Positions 28,839-40,388 of a stretch of DNA of 64,000 nt are shown here, piece by piece. Origin of the DNA: Rhododendron vialii (Eukaryota; Streptophyta; Magnoliopsida; Ericales; Ericaceae). The stretch lies in contig NC_080568.1 of assembly GCF_030253575.1 (NCBI RefSeq), forward strand, positions 32,453,001-32,517,000. The letters run 5' to 3'. The first letter of the stretch is position 1; the number at the start of each line of letters is the position of its first letter. The notes beneath the pieces are model-generated. The model was not told the DNA's origin. It saw only the letters and a program-made list of their open reading frames with translations, and did no database searches. A program made the translations under genes and the position numbers.

Positions 28839-29591
28839 AGCAGAGCTTGAAGAAGAAAATGGAGGAATTCCAGAAACTCATGGAAGCAGACGATGATGAT
28901 CTCTTTGACGAGGGTTCAGAACAGGAAGACCTGATCAAAGATGCTTCCCCATCTCTGCAGAGATCTGCAACCTTTGGTGAAAGTCTGGCCGCAATCCAAT
29001 TCGGGTCAGTACCTATAAATTATCAATGTAATATGATTTTAGTTCTGCCAAAGCAGTTCAAGGCAAAACCAAATCAGCCTATGAACTTGGCAGGTGACGT
29101 CGAAGATACCACCCAATCGATTGTAAAAATAATGGATAAAGAGAAGCATTCTTAGTCACAGCCCATTAACGTCGAGACGGATGAACACGGAAACAGTATC
29201 GTGGTTCTTAGAACACCTGATGATGCCTCCATAAGGCATTTGCGACCATTATATATTAAACTGCATATGAATGGCCATCCTATTTCAAAAGTGTTAGTCG
29301 ATAATGGGGCAGTAGTCAATATATTACCCTCTAGGGTGTTGAAAGTCTTGAACAAAACTGATGACAATTTGATCCCAACAGAAGTCACGGTGGGCAACTT
29401 CGCTAGAGGATGTTCTCCTACTAAAGGGGTTATATCTTTACAACTGCAAATTGGGACTAGGAAGATGAATGCAACGTTTTTTTGTAATCGATTCTTCATC
29501 TAATTACAATGCCTTACTAGGCAGGGATTGGATCCATATAAATAGTTGTGTACCATCTTCTTTGCATCAGGCTTTGATCTTTCTGAAGTAG
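28839..29591 (+). pseudogene. gag-pol linker and aspartic protease, interrupted
   Basis: After a further frame change an acidic linker (MEADDDDLFDEGSEQEDL) leads, past a stop at 29153-29155, to a retropepsin domain with VLVDNGAVVNILP; the DNGA motif carries the catalytic aspartate. A one-base length change in a T run near 29480 moves the second half (NALLGRDWI) to another frame, and a TAG follows at 29589-29591. The enzyme would cut the polyprotein. Confidence 0.8.
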
Positions 29592-32500
29592 GAGGAAGCA
29601 GCAGGAATGGAGGTCTTTTGGGCAGATCGACATCCATTCAAAGCAGAGACCAATAATATCGAAGCAGATCTCTACAACGAACATTTATGGCCAACAAGGA
29701 TAGAAGACTCAGAAGTCAGATCTAACCAAGTTGGGATAACTGAGAGTCAATTCCTCACATACATTAAGGAAGGATTCCAGGAGCTAAGCAAGGATTTCAC
29801 CAGGCCTAACATTATATCAAGGCCTATCAAAAGCGACCAAAAAGTTTTTAATGTTTAGAAATTTATTCAATACAGGAAGTGAAGAGTTGGCTACTATTAA
29901 AGCCACTTTTAGAAGGTTGTTTTCTTTTCTTGTTGACAGAAAGTTGCAGGCAGACGAGCCTATTTCTTGTAATTGGGCTGAATGTGTTTTTGATGATAGC
30001 CCATTAAACATGAAAGAGTTAGGTCTAGCAGACTTGAAACCAGCACCGGCTAAGCTGGATGATGATGGGGCCCAAGTGAAAGATCCCACGGAAGAAGTAA
30101 ATCTAGGAACTCCAGAAGATCCTAAGATCACGTATGTAAATGCCACTTTGCCTGATGAAATAAAGGAGAAGTTTAAGTATTTGTTGCGTAAATTTAAAGA
30201 TTGCTTTGCTTGGAGTTATGATGAAATGCCAGGTTTAGATAGATCTTTAGTCGAGCATAAAATACCTATAAAAGAGAATTATGTACCTTTTAAACAAGCA
30301 CCCAGGAGAATGAAAGATGACGTTCTTCCCCAAGTCAAAAAAGAACGTTTATTCGAGGCAAAGTTCATTCGACCGGTCAAATATGCTGAATGGGTCTCAA
30401 ATGTGGTCCCAGTGTTAAAGAAAAATGGGAAAGTTAGAGTTTGTGTTGACTTCAGAGACCTAAATACCGCATCACCAAAGGAGAGTATCCAATGCCTGTT
30501 GCTGATTTGCTCGTCGATGCAACGGTAGGTTATCAAATGCTGTCCTTCATGGATGGTAATGCTGGCTATAATCAAGTATATATAGCAGAAGAAGATACAC
30601 ATAAAACAGCATTTAGATGTCCTGGATACATAGGGACGTTCGAGTGGGTGGTTATGGCCTTCGGATTAAAAAACGCAGGAGCAACCTATCAAAGAGTTAT
30701 GAATTTGATTTTTCATGATTTTCTACATAAATTCTTGGACGTTTATATAGATGATGTTGTTGTAAAGTCAAATTCAGTTGATGAGCACTTGCATCATCTT
30801 GAACAGACTCTGGAAAGGATGAGGCGTTACAATTTAAAAATGAATCCTTTAAAATGTGCATTTGGTGTTACAGCAGGAAATTTTTTGAGATTCTTGGTGC
30901 ATCAAAAAGGAATTGAGATTGATAAAACTAAGGCTGATGCTATCTTGAAAGCACAAGCCCCAACCAATAAAGAAGAGCTCCAACAGTTCTTGGGAAAGAT
31001 TAATTTCCTTCGAAGATTTATTGCCAATTTATCTGGGAAAACAATGGCATTCTCCCCATTATTAAAATTGAAGTCAGAAAAGGATTTCAAATGGGAACAA
31101 AAGCATCAGAAAGCTTTTGATATTTTAAAACAATCGTTGGTAACGCCTCCCGTTCTGATGCCTCCAATAAATGGCAAACCATTGAAGCTATATATATCAG
31201 CAACACACCGTTCGATTGCAAGTCTGTTAGCCCAGGATAATGAACAAGACCGAGAGCAATCAATTTATTACATAAGCAGAAGGTTAAATGATTGTGAAGG
31301 AAGGTATTCATGTGTTGAAAAGATTTGCTTGGCATTATATTTTTCAGCAATTAAGTTAAGGCATTACCTTTTGCCAGCTAGGGTAAAGATCATTTCCCAA
31401 ACCGATATAATAAAGTATATCTTGTCTAGGCCCATTTTAAGAGGGAGACAAGGGAAATGGATATTAGCCCTAATCGAGTACGACTTTGAATACGTGCCTC
31501 AAAAGGCAGTAAAAGGACAAGCATTGGCAGATTTTCTATCTGAGCATCCAAATTTACCCCTGGAAGAGGATACCTTTGAAGTGCATTTTTTGGAACTCAG
31601 ACCTTGGAAATTGTCTTTTGATGGTTCAAAAACAGACAATGGAGTTAGGGCAGGTGTTGTTTTGACATCTCCAAAGGGAGAAATGTTGCAATTCTCCTTC
31701 CAACTTGATGAGAGTAGAGTTTTGACGAATAATCAAGCAGAATATGAGGCCTTAATCATAGGCTTGGAAATAGCAAAAGATTTGAATGTACGATATCTGA
31801 AAGTCTCTGAGGATTCACAATTGGTCATTCGACAAGTTACAGGGCATTATAAGTGCAATCACCCATTATTGAATTTGCAGCTTGAAAAAGTTCGACGTCT
31901 TACTCAAAACTTTGACGAGATATGTTTTCAGCATATCTTGAGACTTCAAAATAGTGAGGCCAATCAAATGGCCCAAGCAGCTTCGAGAGTTAAAATTCCT
32001 GAAGGGGACACGGAAAGAGTGATCAGAATCCAAAAAAGGTTTTTTCCCTTCTCAGAGGAAACGGAAAAAGATCGATTGGATGTATTGGTAATCGACGTTT
32101 CTGATGATTGGATGGATCCAATAAAGAATTATCTTCTGAATCCTAATGAGAAGGTAGAAAAGATTGTCAAATGCAGATCCATCAATTATGTTCTGTTAGG
32201 ACAGGATTTGTATAGAAGAACTTCTGATGGTCTACTACTGTTGTGTGTTAGCAAAGACCAATCGATGAGGATAATGGGAGAGGTTCATGAAGGAACCTGT
32301 GGTGCCCATCAAGCTAGTGATAAAATGAGATGGTTAATTAAGAGACACGGGTATTATTGGCCAAACATCCGAGCTGATTGTATTCAATATGCTAAAGGTT
32401 GCCAACAATGTCAAAAGCATGGACCTATCCAAAGGATACCTGCTTATCAGTTGCAATCGATTATCAAACCTTGGCCGTTCAGAGGTTGGGCAATCGATAT

Positions 32501-33371
32501 GATAGGAGAAATCCACCCAGCGTCTTCATTACAACACCAATTTGTGGTAGTAGCAACTGATTATTTTACAAAATGGACGGAGGCAATACCTTTAAAAGGT
32601 GTTTCACAAAAACAAGTGATTGATTTTATTGAGGAATATCTTTTGTGTAGATTTGGAATTCCTGAAACTATTACTGTTGATCAAGCATCTGTATTCAATG
32701 GTAGAGAAGTTATCGAGTATGCACAAAAATATGGAATACAAATTTTGAATTCTACTCCGTATTATGCCCAAGCTAATAGGCAAGTCGAATCGACTAACAA
32801 AATTATAAAGAACACCTTGGCAAAGGTAATCGATGATAACCCAAGAGAATGGCATGATTTGTTGCCCAGAGTATTATGGGCATACAGAACATCAAAAAGA
32901 GATAGTACTAGGGTAACTCCGTTCGAATTAGTCTACGGGCACGCAGCGGTTTTGCCAGTCGAAATTAATGTTCAATCTCTAAGGGTGGCACGTCATTATG
33001 ATCCAGAGTTGCAATATGAGGAAGCAATGTTTTTGGACATCGACGGATTGGAAGAAAAAAGGTTACATGCCCTAAACCAAATTCAAGCCCAAAAGAAAAG
33101 AGTAGAAAGGGCTTACAACAAAAGAGTAAAACAAAAATCTTTCGCAGTTGGAGACTTAGTGTGGAAAACAATCCTCCCAATCGATTCAAAAAGGAAGAAG
33201 GGAAGATTTGGGAAATGGTCTCCAAATTGGGAAGGTCCTTTCCGTATTGCCCAAGTCTTACGGGGAGGTGCATATCATTTGGCATCAATCGAAGGGGTCC
33301 TTCATGAAAGGACCATTAATGGTAAATATTTGAAGCATTATTTTCCGTCTATGTGGGAGAACATGAGTTAA
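29592..33371 (+). pseudogene. pol: reverse transcriptase, two RNase H domains, integrase
   Basis: The RT N-terminal part (29851-30490) and its continuation (30492-33371) lie in different frames because of a one-base change just before the motif EYPMPVADLLVDA. The long frame (959 codons) holds the RT catalytic motif YIDDVVVKS, a gypsy RNase H region, a second archaeal-type RNase H (FDGSKTDNG, NQAEYEALI, EDSQLVI; the last catalytic Asp appears as Asn in SEANQMAQ), the HHCC zinc finger (HEGTCGAH, CQQCQKHG) and an integrase core with AIDMIG, TVDQASVFNG and QVESTNK, so all three DDE residues are kept. The C-terminus ends near SMWENMS. It would copy the RNA and insert the DNA. Confidence 0.9.
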
Positions 33372-33444
33372 AACGAAATTTTCCATTTCATAATCAGAAG
33401 CTGCCCATGAGTAGGGCAGCATTACAAGAGGAAGTCCAAACAAA

Positions 33445-33541
33445 AGCAAAAGATCCCAAGAAGAATCTAACAGAAAAGCAAAAGGTCCCAAAAAGGATCT
33501 AACAGAAAAGGAAAAGATCCCAGGAAGGATCTAACAGAACA
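33445..33541. repeat. Short tandem repeat after pol, about 32-bp units
   Basis: Three imperfect units built on AAAAGATCCCA...GGATCTAACAG follow the pol stop, with a weaker fourth near 33583. They lie in the spacer between the sense and antisense coding regions. Confidence 0.75.
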
Positions 33542-33669
33542 AAAAAAAAAAAACCCCTTGTGGGAACCAACCTACAAAAAGAAAAAAGATCTCAAGTGAG
33601 ATCTAACAAAGAAAACCACACCAGGACTCCCCCACAAAAGAAGGCCTATTCTTTAGGCCATTCTTTCCA

Positions 33670-33951
33670 CTAACCAGAGGTGCCAGCCATGGAGGACCTG
33701 ATGTCAGCAGGATCAATCGAAGGAGGCTTGTAGTCGATGGTGTCCCAGTTGGCCACCACAAGTTTGATGGCAGACTCCATCTTTTCCAGTCGAAGCGTCA
33801 TGCCCTCCACTCGATCGTGGATAGCCTGAATCCTTCGTTTGCACTCATTATGATCTTCCATGAGTGCCCACGAGAGCTCGGTGGCCAATTGCTTGATGTG
33901 AGCAGGGGTGATTTGTGTAGAAAGAGGAGTAGAGGAGACGTTGGTGGCCAT
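33670..33951 (-). CDS. Short antisense ORF 2 of the retrotransposon (93 aa)
   Basis: The frame starts MATNVSSTPLSTQITPAHIK and ends SSMAGTSG. The middle part (HNECKRRIQAIHDRVEGMTL) has heptad-like leucine and isoleucine spacing, suggesting a coiled coil. A TATA-like CTATAATAAATA sits about 40 bp upstream on the minus strand. An in-frame start at 34032 would add 27 codons. It is intact and lies on the same strand as the larger antisense gene, about 0.7 kb beyond its stop. It could be a separate gene or a late exon. No family was recognised. Confidence 0.45.
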   Translation of the reverse strand: MATNVSSTPLSTQITPAHIKQLATELSWALMEDHNECKRRIQAIHDRVEGMTLRLEKMESAIKLVVANWDTIDYKPPSIDPADIRSSMAGTSG

Positions 33952-34620
33952 AATGTAGAAGCACAAGTGTTTGAACTTGCCCTCAGTATTAGTATTTATT
34001 ATAGACCAGGAAGATCCAAAGACGTGGGTCATGGACGGTTACCCCGAGGGGAAATTAAGAGACGTGACAGCTGATAGGGTTAGTGGGCTCTCAATTGTAG
34101 TTTCCCAAAGTAAGGCGGCTGAAATGCTGCAGCACGGCATTATTTGTTGTACTTAACCGTCATTTATTACTGTGCGTGTTCCCTAAAAGTAGAAGGGAAA
34201 CATCACCATAATCATAACATGGTGTTGCCATGATTATAGGTGCCCACGATCCGGATATATAGGGATCAAGGATTCTGATTGTATGGTTTGCTCACATCAC
34301 ATTTGTAAGTAAAGGAATACGAACCAATTATGTGAGGTTTATTCCTATTCATTCCTATTTATTCTTATGTGAACATTTATGTGAGTTTAGTCCTTAACTC
34401 AAACATGTGAGTATTTCCTTGATCAAATCCAAACATTAATGTAAGAAAAATCATCCCAAACAATAAGTACGAGAAGGGCCATGGAAGGTCTAACACTCGT
34501 TCCAAATTGCCATTCATAAGTTTTGGCATACCACCTGCTGATAGGTAGAAAATAAACAGCAAACAAAAGTACTTATAATTTTGTACTGACGAGACTTGTC
34601 GATTGACTGCAAAACTAAAG

Positions 34621-37600
34621 TCAATCATGCAGAAAAGAGGACCTAAAAGCCTCCCATTTAACTACAAGTTCATCACATTTAACTCTGTTTCTCTGCAAGT
34701 CCTCACGGGCAGCAGAGACATGTACTGAGACTCCTTTGCCTTCCTCTGCTAAGTGTTTGAAGTCTTTGTCAAGTTGGCCTACTGTTACCAGAAGATTTCC
34801 TTTCTCAGTCTGCAGTTGACCCAATCGGTGTAACAATTCCTTTTCTTCCTGATCAATAGCCACGAGTCTCGACTTTAAAGTCGAAGCATCAGCATGCATA
34901 TTCGATAACTTCACTGTCAGGTTGGAAAGGTTACCAATCAAGTCCTGCTTTTGACTTATTTCTTGCTGGTAATATCGAAAGAGGCTGATGTTGTCACCTA
35001 ATGATGATGCATAATTTTCCAGGATGATTTGTTCCCTGAGGGGGAAAACATGCCTTTGTGACAGGGATTCAACACAGGCACTAAAATCTGTGAACTTTAC
35101 TGTCATTAATTCCTCAAAAGGAAGCTTTAGGAAGTCAAAGAATACTTGGATTTCTTTTTGGGTCTCTGCACTGAATTGAAGGAAGAAGAAAGAGCTACTG
35201 GATTCTGAAACTTCAGTGAGGGATCGAAAGACTTGAGAAGTCGACTCTATCTCCTCCATCAGATGGTCCAGTGAATCACTAGAAGACTTAACGTGAGCAG
35301 AATCCTCAACACCCATAGGATTTGTTGCCGTTTTGTTCACTGAGCGAGGAGATGTGTTTAGAGCAAGGACCTTTGGAATACTTGCAGGGATCATACCTGC
35401 TGGTGATAGGACTTGATTCCCAGAGGGATTACCAGAAGGACTAGAGGCCACATCCTCTGCACCTTGTCCACCTCCTTGGTTAGGACTAGTTTGGGCAATG
35501 GGGGCAATCTGAACAGGACCCTCTACTGGTCCTTTCTTTTCCAAATCCTTTTCGATTGGTGCTGATGGAGCCTCCAAATTAGGTACATTTGCCACCCGTG
35601 GAGAAATCATTTCCTCCCTACCGTCACCCTGTTGATTTAAATCAATTTTCTGAATTTGTTGGGGATTGGGGTCAATAGTGGTCTTCCGCCCTGGTACAGC
35701 ATTGACCACATCTGTTGCAGGCTGAGTTGTTGTGACAATGGGTTGTCGAATGGATTGTACACCAAGCTCAGCAACATTTGGCATCAGAACCGAGCCCTCA
35801 CCAACCTGCATAAAAGGACTGTCATCCTGCAGCAAAGGATTTTCTTGGTGTAGCAGTTGTTCCTATAACTCTGGCAACCAATCAGCCTGACCCAAAGGGT
35901 CTGATACTGCTGTATCAAAAGATTCATATTGATCGATTGCCAATTCGGTGTCAATTGTCTTTCCTGCTGAAAAGGAGGATTTCTGAACTTGTGAGGATTT
36001 TGAAAATTTTTCCTCTTCTTCCATTTCTTCAAAGGCATCAACAATTTTGGTTCCCTTGCCTTTCTGTAAAAGAAAGAAAATGAGAATAGAAAGGCTTTTG
36101 AAAAGACAATAAGGGAAAAGAGAAGATAAGAATGTACCCTTGGAGCCAACTCTTTGTCACTCGAGCTTTGTTTTTTGAAGGGCTTTCTTGTTGATTGCTT
36201 TGTGGGGGTAGATACTTCACCAACTTGTCTTTTAGATCTACCAGTGGAAGGACTTTTAGAAACCTTTTGGCTCACACCTGAGGTGATTTTGAGAGTCCGC
36301 ATCCGTGGCCTGGTTTCGGAGTCCTTGATCGATTCAGCTTTTCTTTTCGTAGTGTTTCCACTTGGCACAGATGATATGGGAACTGCTCCTGCATGAGGCA
36401 CAATGGCCTTAGAAGGTTCATCAGGCAGTCGAGCTGTTATCTCTGTCAAGGAAACAATGTCTCAAATGATTAGTAGAAGCATGACTAATTGAAGTGCAAA
36501 CCAATGAATAGTTGTGCTTACCAGCCTTATCCTGGAGGTATTTGTATTCAGGGTCAAGCCTGTATAGGCAGTCTGAAAGTGGAGCACTAAAATAAAGGGC
36601 TCTCATAGTCGACCACCATTCATCAAAGGAAGGCAGGGTCGCATTGTTGGTCTTGAAGTCAATGAACTGAAAAGCTTTCACACGATGTTGAAAATTGCTA
36701 ACCATCAAGGATATCATTTGCGAGTCCTTGGCCTTAATCGTTGGCCTGCTTGAAGCCATCTCAGCAATGTTGGGGTGAACAAAAGGCATTGGAATGCCTT
36801 GTGCAAGGCCAAATTGTCTGGCACTTTGACAAGGAGAATAATTTTCAAAACCACAGTTCCCAAAAGGAGTATTATTTAGGGCAAAGCCAACCGGGATAAG
36901 TCTTGGAAGAAGGATGCTGGCCCAGAATAACCGTTTGGACTGAGTCATTTTCTCTGCAAGCTGGGGAGAGGCTGGTGGAATACCTTCAAAACATGGCCTT
37001 AATCATTCGGATGCATATTCGAATTTATCGAAGGGATAGAAAACAGGCCAATTCTTTTTGTTATCTTCGTAGAAGAAGGTGAAGTACCTTTGAAAGGATG
37101 ACTCCTCTGTCTGAGTCAGAAAACCTAAAAAGTATTCAGCATAGCTACGGCATGCTTGTAAGGCTTCATCTGATCGAAGAGGATTATTTAGCTTATGTTT
37201 CAGTTGGGGAAAGTATGCATACAACCAAGCCTGAAAAATCCAAAAAGGACCACCACAAGAATCTGCTATCTTCTTGTCAACAAAGGTAAATAAACCCTTA
37301 TACAGGGATCCTAGAACAAATGGGGCGAGGGCCAATCTTTTTACTTGAGCCATACAGATGGCCAAGTTAAGGTATTCTTTGGTAACCCTAAGCCCAGGAA
37401 CTGCCATAAGAAATCGGTAAATCCAAAACAGGTAAAATGCAACCTTCTCATGAAAACAGGGTCCAGATGCTTTGGCTTTGAAATGAATCTTAAGCCATTT
37501 CGAATAACTAACCCCAGCTGATGGAACAATGAATGGGGGATCATATGGATCAGGAGAAAGTAGGGCATTTACCTCACGGCCTAAGGAAGGGAGGCCGATC

Positions 37601-38133
37601 AAATGAGAGATATCCAAAACTGTCGGAGACAATAAGCCACAATGCAGAACTAGGGCATTGGATGATTTGGACCAGAAACAGGCGGCAGCAGCTAAGAGTT
37701 CAGGATTCATGTCCAAGGGGAATTGTGAGAGCTCGATTGTCTCACGAATCCCCATTGTCTTCCAATCCTCAAAAAGAAACTTCATCATGCGCCTTACCCA
37801 GTCTACCCATCCCATTTCGATGGTATAAGGCCAGGAACGAAGGCAGGTGTTCTTGTCCCAGCCTGACCATTCCAGCGATGGAAGCTGTAGGAGGAGTGGA
37901 TCACGTTCCCCCACTGGGTAAACCTCCGGAAAGCCATCCGGAAGAGCTGACGAGAAAACTGGACCCAATATACAGTGAGAACTGACGTTATCGTCAGGAA
38001 TCAGGACTTGGGTGCTCTGATTAACCCCATTTCGGTACGACTCAGGGAATCGGAAGGAATCCTCCGCCGCTGACTCGGTAGCCGGATCTTCAACTAGATC
38101 ACTGACAATCTGTAGTTTGGATTTCGGTGCCAT
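34621..38133 (-). pseudogene. Antisense three-exon plant-mobile-domain gene in the retrotransposon
   Basis: Exons 38133-36522, 36442-36138 and 36063-34621 join in phase through GT-AG introns of 79 and 74 bp (1612+305+1443 nt, 1,119 aa if open). The N-terminal 500 residues match the plant mobile domain (aminotransferase-like) family: WSGWDKNTCLRSWP, LSPTVLDISHLIGLPSLGRE, then SFDEWWSTMRALYF. Basic, nuclear-signal-like clusters follow (TTKRKAESIKDSETRPRMR, STRKPFKKQ), then a Pro/Ser-rich part and a coiled-coil tail (KSRLVAIDQEEKELLHRLGQ). Two nonsense codons break it: TGA at 37005-37003 and TAG at 35865-35863. PMD proteins occur both as host nuclear silencing factors and as transposon passengers. 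In this copy the gene is dead, but its architecture is fully readable. Confidence 0.85.
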
Positions 38134-38221
38134 TTGAGAGCTATTTTAGGGTTTGAGAGTTGTTTCAGAATTTTGTGCGAGAAAAGCTCGATTCATGCCC
38201 TAAAATTTGAAGTGCTCTGCC

Positions 38222-38229
38222 TTATATAG
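38222..38229 (-). promoter_or_regulatory. TATA box of the antisense gene
   Basis: CTATATAAG on the minus strand lies about 90 bp before the ATG at 38133, between the polypurine tract and the gene. The spacing predicts a leader of about 60 nt. Confidence 0.6.
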
Positions 38230-38284
38230 GTGGTAAGTTACTAAGAGAAATATTTACCAAAGTTAATATTTAACTCAGGTAAAT

Positions 38285-38291
38285 AGGGGGG
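38285..38291 (+). other. Polypurine tract
   Basis: AGGGGGG directly precedes CAT and the 3' LTR start, the position where plus-strand priming is expected. Confidence 0.75.
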
Positions 38292-38294
38292 CAT

Positions 38295-38993
38295 TGTTTA
38301 CACCATATTTTAGTATTTAGTCTCATATGATCGATTGGGTCAAAATGTTATACGTGTCAACACGTTTTAGGCTAATTAATAAAATGTAGTATGAAGCTTG
38401 TTAAGGCAAAATCAAGTGGACTGATCGACGGTTGATATTCAACTGAACACGTTTCAGAATATGCATCACATACAGATCGTGGGCATGACAGTTAATGCAA
38501 GCAGGCAGTTGAAGTAATTACAACGTTGGGAACATGTGAGATCATGGAAAAGTAACCGCCTCGTGCAGATAGTGGAGCAAGAATAGGGAGCATGGAGCCA
38601 CTTAATTCAAATCGAATGAGGGAATTCCATATGATTTGAATTTCAAGTCGATGACAGCCTATAAATACAAGAATAGAAGATATTTAGAACCCCCCAATCA
38701 ATAGCCCAAAGGCTTCTACTTTTATCTGTACTTTACATTTCTTGCTCTAGGAGTAGCTTGTAACGTAACTGTCTGTTCGATTGTGTTCTCATAGTCGATT
38801 GACTTCTACCTCGAAGAATAATAAAGTCCATTTTGTTGTTCTTCTTCCACCCCCATTCACTTCATTAAGTTTGCTTCCAAAGAAGTCCTGAAATACGGCA
38901 ATGAACAAACTCCATCATCACAAACACCCACATTTCCAGCACGCTTAACAACTCTTAGTCGATTTGTCGACTGCAAGTAAAAATAGACAAACA
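38295..38993 (+). repeat. 3' LTR
   Basis: It is 699 bp long and aligns without gaps to the 5' LTR, with 14 substitutions by eye, most of them transitions. It ends AGACAAACA and is followed by the CCTAT duplication. Confidence 0.95.
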
Positions 38994-39176
38994 CCTATAC
39001 CATCAGTTCTTCTGCCACATGAAATAGTTCCATCGTTTCATATGTTGTGAATGGTTGGGGGGCAGGCCGCCTGCATTTATCCAACCATTCGATTAACATG
39101 GGATTACTGGAGATGTTGCTGCAGTTGAGGATGTATTAGGCCTAATTAAATTCTTGAAATATCAATGGCCTTTCCA

Positions 39177-39330
39177 TGGATTTAGATTCCCCCTAACAGC
39201 TAGCTATAACATGGGCTCGCCACACAGAAAGCCGCAAGACCCGCGGGAGACACTGGATTTAGATTCCCCCTAACAGCTAGCTATAACATGGGCTCGCCAC
39301 AAAGAAAGCCACAAGACCCGTGGGAGACAC
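39177..39330. repeat. 77-bp tandem duplication, unit-2 copy
   Basis: Same two-unit structure as at 17464-17617. Confidence 0.9.
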
Positions 39331-39995
39331 TGGTAGCCCAAAATTAACCTTTCCGTCCTAGTTGGATGTGCAGATCATCTAGGAAAGTCTTTCCTTAAAT
39401 GGAAAAACAACTCAAAAAGTTAGTTTGAGAGCCATCGTGAGCGCTCAGAGGCTAGTGGCCTGCCTTGAACTACTATTATTAATTGGTACTGCAACTCTTT
39501 TTTTATCCCTAAGCCATCGTTTACTATAGGAATTAATATGTAAAATTATGCAGAGTGTACTCAAACTATACCATCCAGTGAAATATTAGGGAGACAGAAA
39601 TATTAGGGAGACAGAGTTATGCAAGTAGCTAAACTCAATAACTCATTGGATGATTGGTACCACACAAAAAAAACACCCACTTTATTACAAATGTGATGTT
39701 GCTTTCTCGGGTCGTGCGCTATTTATTACAAGTGTCGCCATAAATTATTACGGCGTTTATGGCGGTAAAAATATTGACAATAATTAAACTACCTATAGCC
39801 ATGTTTAGATGACATTTCTGTAAAATGCCGATAAAAAGTGCGCTATGGTGGCGTTTTGGAAAAGTTGCCTACGCTAGTGTTAGTAAAATTATATTTGTTT
39901 GTAGCAACGAAAAAGCCCTGTAAGTAAAATTTTATTTATTTTTAATCGATAAGATTCTCAAACGTCGGAATAAGGTTGAGCAAAAAGTTAGTTCT

Positions 39996-40289
39996 GTCCT
40001 TATTAGAAAAATTCACATTTGTTAGTTTTGGGCCAAATTTTTGTGGATTATTAATTCGTTTGGACGAGATGAATCAGAAAACCCCAAAAAATTTAACTTT
40101 TACCCAAATATTTTACAAACTATCCACTTTTTTAAGCTTAAAATGGGATATTTGCAAAAAAAAAAAAAAAATTGGATACAAACAAAAAAGATTTACTTTT
40201 GCATTTTCTCTCATCGAGACGAAATCAATAATTCATAAAAGTTTGGCGCAAGACTAACGAACGCAAAACTTTTTTTTTGAATAAAGACA
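39996..40289. mobile_element. Foldback element, unit-2 copy
   Basis: Sister of the element at 18346-18638, carried by block duplication, with the same inverted ends. Confidence 0.55.
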
Positions 40290-40388
40290 ACTTTCAAAAA
40301 GTTATGTGGAACTCAACCTAAGTGTATAAAAGAATTTCAACATCTGAATTTTTATAGAAACCTTGGGGATCGAGGCGAACCCTTACCT

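Larger units (their letters stand above)
25415..38993 (+). mobile_element. Tat-like Ty3/gypsy LTR retrotransposon with antisense gene
   Basis: Both ends carry 699-bp direct repeats starting TG and ending CA. CCTAT flanks the element at 25410-25414 and 38994-38998, and unit 1 shows the empty site with one CCTAT (17281-17285). The order is 5' LTR, primer-binding-like site, gag, protease, RT, RNase H, a second RNase H, integrase, then an antisense gene and a G-rich polypurine tract before the 3' LTR. Two RNase H-like domains with integrase last point to the Tat lineage. The LTRs differ at 14 of 699 positions by my count (2.0%). Gag-pol has several stops and frameshifts, so this copy cannot move by itself. 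Confidence 0.95.
18738..40388. repeat. Tandem NLR block, unit 2, split by a retrotransposon
   Basis: It matches unit 1 from its first base. The match continues to 25414, jumps across the 13.6-kb insertion, and resumes at 38999 (equivalent to 17286) up to 40388. It lacks the 3.1-kb section with fragment E that unit 1 has. Without the insertion it is about 8.1 kb. Confidence 0.9.

Noticed and set aside
28326..32855. Minus-strand frames opposite gag-pol
   Set aside because: Short, without domains and without splice or promoter signals, unlike the true antisense gene at 34.6-38.1 kb.
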